From Candidatus Poribacteria bacterium (GTDB lineage Bacteria > Poribacteria > WGA-4E > WGA-3G): DNA of 64,000 nt. The stretch is taken from assembly GCA_022825825.1 (NCBI GenBank), contig JAJDWA010000038.1:38684-102683 (forward strand). The letters run 5' to 3'. The notes under the pieces were generated by a model that was not told where the DNA came from, did not search any database, and saw nothing but the letters and a program-made list of their open reading frames with translations. Position 1 is the stretch's first letter, and each line of letters begins with the position of its first letter. The translations under genes and the position numbers were made by a program. Positions 42,159 through 49,165 of this stretch are shown piece after piece.

Positions 42159-43058
42159 CTATTCCTCTCGGAAAATACCAAGTAATTTCAATTGCGCTAT
42201 TGAAATAATAGCAATGATGATAAAAAGCACCCACCCGATTGTTGCAGCATAACCGAGACGCATGAATTGAAACCCGTTCTTGTAGAGATACATTACGATA
42301 GTTGAGCCAGCATCAGCAGGTTCGCCGCCATTTGTTAAAATATAGGGCAAGTCAAAGAGTTGAAATGAACCGATCATAGATACGACAACCACAAAGGCGA
42401 TTACGGGTCGTAAAGAGGGGAGTGTGATATGCACAAACGACTGCCACCAATTCGCACCGTCGACTGCTGCAGCTTCATATAGTTCCTGCCGAATTCCTTG
42501 TAACCCCGCTAAAAAATAGATCATATTGAATCCTGCCCACTGCCACACACCTGTTAGAATGACGGCTGGCATTACATATTTTCCCTCACTGAGCCACCCT
42601 ATTTCCTTGCCAAAAAGGATAAATTCGTTGTTGATTAGTCCAGCACGTTGGTCAAAGATAAGATTAAAGATGATTGCGACAAACACCCCAGCAACCAGAA
42701 CAGGAGCAAAAAAGGCGAGGCGTAGAAAATTTTTCCCTTTGACGAACTTTGCGTTGAGCAGAATAGCGAGTAGTAAGGCTATCGGTAATTGGAGGACGAG
42801 CGTGCCGAGGGCGAAATATGTCGTATTCCATAACGATTTCCAAAAGATTGGATCGCGAAACAGGTCTGTGAAGTTGGCAAACCCGACAAAGATTCTGCTC
42901 TGGAATCCGCGCATCTCATAAAAACTCAGGATAAGCGATGAGATTAACGGATACCCCATAAAAACGATAAAAAGAATATAAAACGGCGCAATAAAAAGAT
43001 AAGGCGCGATTTTCTGTTGCTGATGCCAAAAACTGGACCTATTCCGTTCCATTTTCAT
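42159..43058 (-). CDS. Sugar ABC transporter permease (MalF-like)
   Basis: A 299-aa inner-membrane permease with six membrane segments. The family's EAA loop is visible as YEAAAVDGANWWQSFVHITLP, which contacts the ATPase. The N-terminus resembles MalF/UgpA-type permeases (PYLFIAPFYILFIVFMGYP). With its partner substrate-binding protein it would import a sugar or related solute. The frame is open 21 codons upstream, but the ATG at 43058 with AAGGA 8 nt before it overlaps the end of the upstream gene by 20 nt, typical of coupling. No MalG-type second permease or ATPase is in the window. Confidence 0.9.
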   Translation of the reverse strand: MKMERNRSSFWHQQQKIAPYLFIAPFYILFIVFMGYPLISSLILSFYEMRGFQSRIFVGFANFTDLFRDPIFWKSLWNTTYFALGTLVLQLPIALLLAILLNAKFVKGKNFLRLAFFAPVLVAGVFVAIIFNLIFDQRAGLINNEFILFGKEIGWLSEGKYVMPAVILTGVWQWAGFNMIYFLAGLQGIRQELYEAAAVDGANWWQSFVHITLPSLRPVIAFVVVVSMIGSFQLFDLPYILTNGGEPADAGSTIVMYLYKNGFQFMRLGYAATIGWVLFIIIAIISIAQLKLLGIFREE

Positions 43059-44418
43059 CAATAATTCCTTCTCCCCAGCGTTCCTGATCTTTTGCAATAA
43101 GTGCGCGAACCTTTTCAGCAAGCTCTGTCAAGGCTTCTCTTGGTGTCTGCTTTTCAGTAACGGCATTAAAAATTGCATCATTCAGCAAATCCGCTGCCTC
43201 AGACCAATACGGATTCTGATAGCGCGGTGGTAGATCAGGCGCAAGTTCAATAAACAACTCGCCTAATGGCTGCCCTCCTAAATAAGCGTCCGGTTCTTTA
43301 TAAATTGGGGCATCCCACGCATCTTTGAGAGGCGGAATAATCCGTGTCGTTTCGTAACGGTTAATCAATCCTGCTTTGTCAAAATAGGCGAATTTCAGGA
43401 GATCCCATGCCAGGTCGGGGTTTTTACACTGCTTTGTGATACCGATCATTGTGCCGCCGCGGGTTGTTGTGCGTCTACCTTCTACCTCCCACGCTGGCAT
43501 ACCGATAGCCTTCCATTTGCCAGCCATCTGCGGCACTTGACTTTTGAGGATACCGACATACCAATCCGGTGCAAGCACAGATAGTATTTTGCCGTCCTGC
43601 ATCGCAGCGAAGTTGCTCGGATCACCATGCCATGTGCCGTAAACAGGTGTGGCGATTTTGTGTTGATTAAACAGTGATGTAAGAAATTCTAAGGTTTCAA
43701 TCGCAATTTCGCTATCAATAACAACGTTTCCATCAGCATCAAAAAATCCACCGCCCCTTTGTAGTAGCAGGTTAAAATAGTCACTTTCAGTCCGTCTATC
43801 CAATACAATCGCATATTGGTCAATTTTGCCATCACCATCAAGATCGCGGGAGGCTTTTTTCCCTGCAGCGATGAAGTCATTCCATGTTTCAATCTCGGTC
43901 ATCTCAACACCAGCTGCTTTAAAGAGGTCATCTCGGTAAAGTAACACAACAGGGTGTAAGTCGTGCGGAATACCAAATATTTTTCCCTTGTAAGACCAAG
44001 GGGTAAATCGGCTAACGACTAATTTTTCCATCCAACCTTCGCTTTCTAACCTTGGCCGTAGGTCTACAAAACCTACCTCGTCAATATCCCCTTTTAGAAA
44101 ACGACCGATAGATGTAATTTCTACTTCAACAACATCTGGTGCGCCGAAATCAGATAGCAGCGCGGTAAGCAGTTTGTCGTGCATCGTGCCACCATAATTG
44201 ATGAGTTGAACGTTAACTTCTGGATGTAATGCCTCAAAAATTGGCACACGGGCTTGATATTCTTCATAATGGGTGTTGGCAAAAATCCAAAATTCTACAT
44301 TCTCCCCTTTTTCTTCGGCAGGCGCAAAAATGAAAAGGCAGGAGATAAGAAAAAGAACCAACATGACCATCGGTCCTTTGCCGAGTGGAAAACTCTCTAC
44401 ATCATAAGGAATACGCAT
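43039..44418 (-). CDS. Extracellular solute-binding protein, family 1
   Basis: A 459-aa periplasmic protein with a signal segment (MVMLVLFLISCLFIFAPAEE, possibly a lipoprotein at the Cys of LISC). The mature part has the family-1 marks: FWIFANTHYEEYQARVPIFE, LLTALLSDFGAPDVVEVE and WNDFIAAGKKASRDLDGDGK, an Asp-rich loop. RTTTRGGTMIGITKQCKNPDLAW is near the ligand cleft. It captures a carbohydrate for the permease next to it. The ATG at 44418 has GAGG 6 nt upstream; the 14-codon longer frame lacks a site. Cargo cannot be read. Confidence 0.93.
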   Translation of the reverse strand: MRIPYDVESFPLGKGPMVMLVLFLISCLFIFAPAEEKGENVEFWIFANTHYEEYQARVPIFEALHPEVNVQLINYGGTMHDKLLTALLSDFGAPDVVEVEITSIGRFLKGDIDEVGFVDLRPRLESEGWMEKLVVSRFTPWSYKGKIFGIPHDLHPVVLLYRDDLFKAAGVEMTEIETWNDFIAAGKKASRDLDGDGKIDQYAIVLDRRTESDYFNLLLQRGGGFFDADGNVVIDSEIAIETLEFLTSLFNQHKIATPVYGTWHGDPSNFAAMQDGKILSVLAPDWYVGILKSQVPQMAGKWKAIGMPAWEVEGRRTTTRGGTMIGITKQCKNPDLAWDLLKFAYFDKAGLINRYETTRIIPPLKDAWDAPIYKEPDAYLGGQPLGELFIELAPDLPPRYQNPYWSEAADLLNDAIFNAVTEKQTPREALTELAEKVRALIAKDQERWGEGIIDENGTE

Positions 44419-44466
44419 AAATGCCTCTAAAATAAAATCTGACTGATTTCGTATTGTCAAATTTGA

Positions 44467-44495
44467 CTTGACTTTTTCAAATTTAACTATTAAAA
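44467..44495 (+). promoter_or_regulatory. Possible promoter of the FmdB-like gene
   Basis: TTGACT and TAAAAT are separated by 17 bp; the ATG at 44548 is about 52 nt downstream. Confidence 0.6.
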
Positions 44496-44547
44496 TTTAT
44501 CAAATCATGTGTATTTTATCAACAAAGAAATGAAGGAGAAATTTTAT

Positions 44548-44892
44548 ATGCCGACGTATGACTATAAGTGTCTTGAGTGTGATATTCAGTTTGAGAAGTT
44601 TCAAGGCATTACAGCACCGCCGCTTGAAGAATGCCCTGAGTGTAATGGTAAAGTAAAACGACTCATCGGAGCGGGGGCTGGATTGATTTTCAAAGGCTCT
44701 GGCTTCTACGCCACCGATTATCGGAGTGAAGGATACAAAAAATCCGCCGAAAAAGACAAAAACGCATCGTCAGAAAAAAGCGATAAAAGTGACAAAAACG
44801 ATAAAAAAGAGAAGAAAACGGACACGAGCAGTGAGTCAAAAAGCAAGTCCAATGACAGCGAATCAAAGACAAAGTCCAGTGACTCTGACTAA
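44548..44892 (+). CDS. FmdB-family zinc-ribbon protein with charged tail
   Basis: A 114-aa protein. The first 45 residues are the FmdB zinc ribbon (MPTYDYKCLECDIQFEKFQG, then CPECNGKVKRLIGAGAG), with two CxxC pairs. A segment IFKGSGFYATDY follows, as usual in the family. The last 45 residues are low complexity, rich in Lys, Ser and Asp, and likely disordered; this length and composition can vary freely. FmdB proteins are of uncertain role (regulatory or metal-binding). AAGGAG lies 7 nt before ATG at 44548. The frame is open 13 codons upstream but without a ribosome site. Confidence 0.88.
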   Translation: MPTYDYKCLECDIQFEKFQGITAPPLEECPECNGKVKRLIGAGAGLIFKGSGFYATDYRSEGYKKSAEKDKNASSEKSDKSDKNDKKEKKTDTSSESKSKSNDSESKTKSSDSD

Positions 44893-45014
44893 ATTAACCC
44901 AAGTTGCTACATAGTAGCACAAACTTTATGAAGATTAAAATAATATTTCGGTAATTTCCTGACCATAGATATCTTGTTTAATGTTTTTCCTTGTGTGAGG
45001 TCCATCATCTTGTT

Positions 45015-45160
45015 GTCAGAATCACGGAATTCGCGGAGAACGCAGAGGACGCGGAAAAAGAGATATTTTGGTCACGACGGCACATTTTGTGAAAATGATT
45101 TAGGATGTGCAAGAGGCGCTCCGTGTTTTCCGTGTTCTCCGCGAATTTCGCGATTCTGAC
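45015..45160. repeat. MITE-like repeat, copy D (short form)
   Basis: It is 146 bp with terminal repeats GTCAGAATCACGGAA...TTTCGCGATTCTGAC, containing only the outer parts of the element; the central GGGGAATGCC... module is absent. It is the only feature seen in the gap 44893-45266, apart from a 6-bp hairpin near 44908. Confidence 0.75.
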
Positions 45161-45266
45161 AGAAAAGAAATCAGAATTACCGAATTAATAACTTAATCCT
45201 CATTTAGTTTGCGCTACAAAATAAGCTACAAAATAACTGGATCAGGTTTGATTTTTAGGAGATATT

Positions 45267-46208
45267 TTGCACAATCATAGCCACCAACATCATCACGAGG
45301 AAGAACATTCACATAGCCATCAGAAACACCTGCAGAAGAAATTTAAGATTGCGATAGTCGTTACGTTTCTTGTCTTCCTTGGTGAAGTAATCGGGGGAAT
45401 CTGGTCAGGTAGTCTTGCGTTACTAAGTGATGCTGCACATGTGATGTCGGATGTACTCTCACTTCTGATAAGTTGGTTGGCCATCTATCTATCAACGCGT
45501 CCTGCAACATCATCCCGTACTTTCGGTTACCATCGTGCTGAGGTTTTCGCAGCGTTTCTCAACGGTGTTTCGCTTATCGTCATCTCCGGTTGGATTTTTT
45601 ACGAAGCATACAACAGGTACTTTTCACCTACTGAGATTAAGGTGACAGGAATGTTTGTTGTGGCATGTCTCGGCTTTGTTGCAAACCTGTTTATCTTGTG
45701 GCAGCTGCACGGGGAAAGTCATGGCAACCTCAATGTGCGGAGCGCGGTGCTGCATGTGATAGGGGATACGCTTTCCTCTGTTGCTGTTGTCATTGGCGGT
45801 GCAATCATTTTTTGGACAAGCTGGTACCCAATTGATGCGATTCTCAGCTTCCTTATCGGCGGGATTATTCTATTTGGTGCAATTAATGTGACGAGAGAAG
45901 CGGTGCATATCTTGCTTGAAAACTCACCTCGTAATGCTGATGCACACACAGTGGCTGAACATCTCTGCGATTTAGACCCCGTCAAAGATGTGCATGACAT
46001 GCACATTTGGTCGTTATGTTCCAATTATAGCGCGTTGAGCGCACACGTGGTCATTAACGAAAACACACCGCTGCCACATGATGAGATTCTGAAACAGATA
46101 AACACCGAATTGCAACAACGTTTCGGCATCAACCATACAACCCTTCAACTTGAACAAGTTGCATGTACACAAGCGGGCAATCTGCTTTGCAACGCACAGC
46201 ATTCCTAA
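45267..46208 (+). CDS. CDF-family cation efflux transporter (CzcD/ZitB-like)
   Basis: A 313-aa inner-membrane protein that exports divalent metal ions such as zinc, driven by protons. The N-terminal 20 residues are His-rich (HNHSHQHHHEEEHSHSHQKH), a metal-collecting tail. The six membrane segments hold the HxxxD metal site (LLSDAAHVMSDV in TM2 and HVIGDTLSSVAV in TM5). A cytosolic C-terminal domain follows (DVHDMHIWSL, SAHVVINENT). The start is TTG (first codon of HNHSHQ) with AGGAG 6 nt upstream, since no ATG precedes the His tail. It ends 2 bp from the convergent next gene with no terminator between them. Confidence 0.94.
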   Translation: MHNHSHQHHHEEEHSHSHQKHLQKKFKIAIVVTFLVFLGEVIGGIWSGSLALLSDAAHVMSDVLSLLISWLAIYLSTRPATSSRTFGYHRAEVFAAFLNGVSLIVISGWIFYEAYNRYFSPTEIKVTGMFVVACLGFVANLFILWQLHGESHGNLNVRSAVLHVIGDTLSSVAVVIGGAIIFWTSWYPIDAILSFLIGGIILFGAINVTREAVHILLENSPRNADAHTVAEHLCDLDPVKDVHDMHIWSLCSNYSALSAHVVINENTPLPHDEILKQINTELQQRFGINHTTLQLEQVACTQAGNLLCNAQHS

Positions 46209-46210
46209 CT

Positions 46211-46789
46211 TTACCCGTGTTCTTCCTTTAGACGATGTGCTTTCCTAATCAGCGAGGTATCTTTTGAAAATTTTTGTGTCGCCTGCACCAGTCCGTCTAC
46301 ATGTGACACCATATCTTTTTCCACTTGCACAATGCGGTTCATCAGATAAGGTTGGTTGCTCTCTCGGATCGCTTTCCTTATGATAGAAAGTAGATACATA
46401 TAGATAGTATCCGCTTCGCTCCCTTCAATAGCGATTGCTATTTCAAACGCCTCGTCTAATGTGATTCTTCCACTTTCTACCTTCAATTCGTGTGAGTCCA
46501 ATGCATCTGTAATCTCTTGAATGGAAATATCGGGTAGTAGTGCTATTGGCGAGGCAGATTTTTCAGTGTCTCCAGCAGATATAGGCGTGTCAATGCCGAA
46601 TGCCTCTACACATAAAGCGCGTCCAAAATCCACGAGAATATAGTGTTGCCACTCCTCAGTACTCATCCTTTCCCAAAATCGCGCTATCCGTTCATCAACA
46701 TCCCCCAAAAGTAACGCAAAAGATGCATATAATTTCGCTTGTCTCAGTTCAAGGTCTTGGCAAATATCAAAAAGGCCTCCTAATGTCAA
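46211..46789 (-). CDS. Ferritin-like (rubrerythrin-type) di-iron protein
   Basis: About 192 aa, mostly helical. Possible di-iron ligands are Glu in CQDLELRQAKLY and the E-x-x-H pair in STEEWQHYIL in the first half; then EGSEADTIYMYLL and VEKDMVSHVDGL in the second. The pattern fits a ferritin-like four-helix bundle, possibly with oxidase or peroxide-reducing activity. The open frame reaches an ATG at 46840, but that has no ribosome site. A TTG at 46789 is preceded by AAAGGAG 5 nt upstream, so it is the better start. Convergent with the CDF metal exporter. Family membership is by helical motif only. Confidence 0.72.
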   Translation of the reverse strand: MTLGGLFDICQDLELRQAKLYASFALLLGDVDERIARFWERMSTEEWQHYILVDFGRALCVEAFGIDTPISAGDTEKSASPIALLPDISIQEITDALDSHELKVESGRITLDEAFEIAIAIEGSEADTIYMYLLSIIRKAIRESNQPYLMNRIVQVEKDMVSHVDGLVQATQKFSKDTSLIRKAHRLKEEHG

Positions 46790-46866
46790 TTTTTCTCCTT
46801 TCTTAAAAGTAGTCCGCACACTTCGTGTGCCGTATTTCATTTTCTATAAGGTAATATAATTCAACG

Positions 46867-46930
46867 GTAGATGCGGTTTCTAACCGCATCGGATACAACC
46901 GATACTGAGCGGTTGGGAAACCGCTCCTAC
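46867..46930. repeat. Intergenic palindromic repeat (GATGCGGTTTCTAACCGCATC type)
   Basis: Two arms, 46867-46890 and 46907-46930, with GTAG...CTAC at the outer ends, as in the elements at 6498 and 37090. The remainder of 46841-47027 shows no gene. Confidence 0.78.
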
Positions 46931-47027
46931 CAAATTTAAGGTTTAGTGCACTGTTTACACCCAGATTCACAAATCAATACCAAGTGTGCTTACGGTACTT
47001 TGGCTTTTCGCGTTCATTCAACCTAAC

Positions 47028-48065
47028 TTACATTTGAAGCGGCAAAGAAATCGCAGCACCAGAGGACATACTCCGCGTGACCGCTTCCGTAAACTCCATA
47101 TACTTTACACCAGTGTCAAAATCGGTATGTGTGATAATCTCCTCACCACGGATAGCATTCACAAATTCCTCTTCTACTCGCCACGCACCTTCCTCCCCGG
47201 TGGGAATATCAATCTCATTCAACTCGTTGTCTTCTTCTTGGCCACCATAGAGTTTATTTCCTGAGAATCGCAAAGTACCTTGACTACCAAAAATAAAGAC
47301 CTCAGGGGCACCCGCCAATCCCGTTACGGCAGAGATTTGCATGTGGAGTTGTGCGCCGCAGACAAGTTCACCGACCACATCAATATGTTCTGGAATACGC
47401 ACTGCCCGCATCACGCCATCAGCATCAGGACGCATTTTGACGAATGTTTTGCCCATCGCCATAATTTTTGTTGCTTCTCCGACCCAACGCATCAATGCCT
47501 CATACCAAATGCCCATGCTCATGATGTTCATGCCACTGAGGTCAAAATCCTGCCGCCACTGCAGCGGCGATTCGTTATCCAAAAACGCGCCGCCTGCACG
47601 CACTTCAATAGCAAGCACTTCACCGATATATCCTTCGGCAATTAGACGTTTTATTGTGTTATCCACTCGGAGCGTCATCGGTGAAGGCACAATTTGCGCG
47701 GTGAGGTGCGATTTCCTACGTGCCAACAGTCGCATCGCATGTGCTTCGCGGGCGTTCATTGCCATGCGTGCTTCACACATCACGTGCTTATTTGCCATAA
47801 GTGCTGACACAGTTGCACGGCAGTGCATATAGGGCCATGTCCCTATGACGATTGCATTTGTCTCTTTATCGTCAATAGCTTCCTGCCAATTGTCGTAGAT
47901 TTTAGGGATTCCGAACGCATCCGCTACCCGTTGTGATGACTCTCTACTCCGATTGCAGACTCCAATAATCTCAACGTCTTCAATTGCTTGAAGCCCAGGG
48001 ATATGTCGTGATGTTGTGTTTCTGCCTGCGCCAATGATGCCGACTCGGACTGTTTCTGATGCCAT
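47028..48065 (-). CDS. Gfo/Idh/MocA family oxidoreductase (variant EAR loop)
   Basis: A 345-aa protein with the Rossmann start TVRVGIIGAGRNTTSRHIPG. The conserved EKP loop that carries the catalytic Lys is changed to CEARMAMN, so the Lys is missing at that position. The C-terminal domain (VEEEFVNAIRGEEIITHTDF, then MEFTEAVTRSMSSGAAISLP) is typical. It may be an enzyme with a relocated catalytic residue or a non-catalytic member. GGAGCGGAGG precedes the ATG. Promoter upstream (48101-48130). No operon partners. Confidence 0.9.
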   Translation of the reverse strand: MASETVRVGIIGAGRNTTSRHIPGLQAIEDVEIIGVCNRSRESSQRVADAFGIPKIYDNWQEAIDDKETNAIVIGTWPYMHCRATVSALMANKHVMCEARMAMNAREAHAMRLLARRKSHLTAQIVPSPMTLRVDNTIKRLIAEGYIGEVLAIEVRAGGAFLDNESPLQWRQDFDLSGMNIMSMGIWYEALMRWVGEATKIMAMGKTFVKMRPDADGVMRAVRIPEHIDVVGELVCGAQLHMQISAVTGLAGAPEVFIFGSQGTLRFSGNKLYGGQEEDNELNEIDIPTGEEGAWRVEEEFVNAIRGEEIITHTDFDTGVKYMEFTEAVTRSMSSGAAISLPLQM

Positions 48066-48100
48066 TCCTCCGCTCCTTCACCTTTTGTAGTATAGTATCA

Positions 48101-48130
48101 ATTTTAACGGAAATTTGAGGGAAATGTCAA
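48101..48130 (-). promoter_or_regulatory. Possible promoter of the Gfo/Idh/MocA gene at 47028
   Basis: TTGACA and TAAAAT (minus strand) are separated by 18 bp, about 35 nt before the start codon. Confidence 0.55.
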
Positions 48131-48224
48131 GTGGTAATTTGGGACAATTGTCTGAATTTGCCATCATAACAGGAGCAGTGGGAGCGTGTCACGTTATCGT
48201 GATACGCTTGCTTGTTTTTTTACT

Positions 48225-48278
48225 GGTAACCTAACTAATCCATTTCAACTGGTTTTGAAACGGATTAGTTAGGTTACC
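48225..48278. repeat. Long intergenic hairpin (22-bp arms)
   Basis: GGTAACCTAACTAATCC plus TTTC pairs with its complement over 22 bp with one mismatch and a short loop. No T-run follows directly, so it is placed with the palindrome family rather than called a terminator. A shorter inverted repeat lies 40 bp before it (GTGTCACGTTATCGTGATACGC). Confidence 0.7.
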
Positions 48279-48302
48279 AAGTTGCTATAAGAAACAAAAC
48301 AC

Positions 48303-48521
48303 CTATTTCTTATCAGATGGTTTTTCACCACTCGGTTTATCTTCAGATGGTTTTTCAACAGGTTTGGTAGGTTCTATATTAGGCTTATCAGGTAACATAT
48401 TATCTGGTAAGACTATAATTTCAGGAGGGTTTTGTGATTTGTTCACTCTATCTGCAATTTTACCTTTACTCTTATTGGGCGTATCCGCTCCTGATCGGTT
48501 ATTTGGTTTCCGGTTTTTCAC
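48303..48521 (-). CDS. Small low-complexity protein, 72 aa
   Basis: A hydrophilic protein rich in Lys, Pro, Ser and Glu, with a repeating tail (EKPSEDKPSGEKPSDKK). A basic, Asn-rich start (KNRKPNNRSGADTPNKSKGK) precedes a short hydrophobic patch (PPEIIVLPDNMLP). The start is GTG with GGAGG 7 nt upstream, and it overlaps the stop of the 48518 gene by 4 nt (GTGA), so the two are translationally coupled. It is probably disordered. No family is recognised. Confidence 0.6.
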   Translation of the reverse strand: MKNRKPNNRSGADTPNKSKGKIADRVNKSQNPPEIIVLPDNMLPDKPNIEPTKPVEKPSEDKPSGEKPSDKK

Positions 48522-49015
48522 AATAGGCCTCCATTTAATTGATTCTGATTAATAAAATTATCTTGATTTAATATAATGAATAACGAAGTTAGGACCAGGG
48601 CTGTAATATAGAGTACGACTGAAAAAAATCTAAGACGATCAACACGCACTGAAAAGATATTTTTTTCACCTAATACACTAGTATCTCCTTGCAAGTAATA
48701 TTTTACAATACGTTCTCTCTGAAATAGCAACGCTTTTTTTGCGGGCAAATACGATACCAGATTTAGAACAATTGCAGCCATAAAACAAAACCATGAACCA
48801 AACAGCACCCAATTATTTGATGATGTTGATAAATTGATAATACCTTTAATAAATGCAATAGAAAAACCTAATCCAGCACTTGAAAGTGTAAATAAATATT
48901 TGTCAACTTGTTCATAAAGCGAAAGCTCTCGTTTAGATACCTCTTTCTGCATTTCAATATAGGTATTAAATGTTCTGTCATCAATTTCATGTTCAGATTC
49001 ATGTTCAGAATTCAT
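48518..49015 (-). CDS. Small membrane protein with charged N-terminus
   Basis: A 165-aa protein. Residues 1-40 are charged (EHESEHEIDDRTFNTYIEMQ), followed by a possible coiled coil. Three membrane segments follow: about 45-65 (LFTLSSAGLGFSIAFIKGI), 75-97 (LFGSWFCFMAAIVLNLVSYL) and 135-155 (FFSVVLYITALVLTSLFIIL). The layout recalls small SLATT-like or other helper membrane proteins found near defence genes, but this is only a resemblance. AAAGG lies 11 nt before the ATG at 49015. A promoter lies at 49056-49085. It is coupled to the 72-aa gene and sits beside a type IIG-like restriction-modification gene. Confidence 0.65.
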   Translation of the reverse strand: MNSEHESEHEIDDRTFNTYIEMQKEVSKRELSLYEQVDKYLFTLSSAGLGFSIAFIKGIINLSTSSNNWVLFGSWFCFMAAIVLNLVSYLPAKKALLFQRERIVKYYLQGDTSVLGEKNIFSVRVDRLRFFSVVLYITALVLTSLFIILNQDNFINQNQLNGGLL

Positions 49016-49055
49016 AAAGATATTTACCTTTCCCGCTCTCACACACTTTTGTACC

Positions 49056-49085
49056 AGTATACAATAATTCAATACATGCTGTCAA
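49056..49085 (-). promoter_or_regulatory. sigma70-like promoter of the small membrane protein gene
   Basis: TTGACA and TATACT (minus strand) are separated by 18 bp, about 40 nt before the ATG at 49015. Confidence 0.72.
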
Positions 49086-49165
49086 ATATAATTGAAATAT
49101 TTTCACAGTTTAGATAAAATACACCCAAAACAATTGAATGCGTAAAAGTAATATTCTTTACAAAG

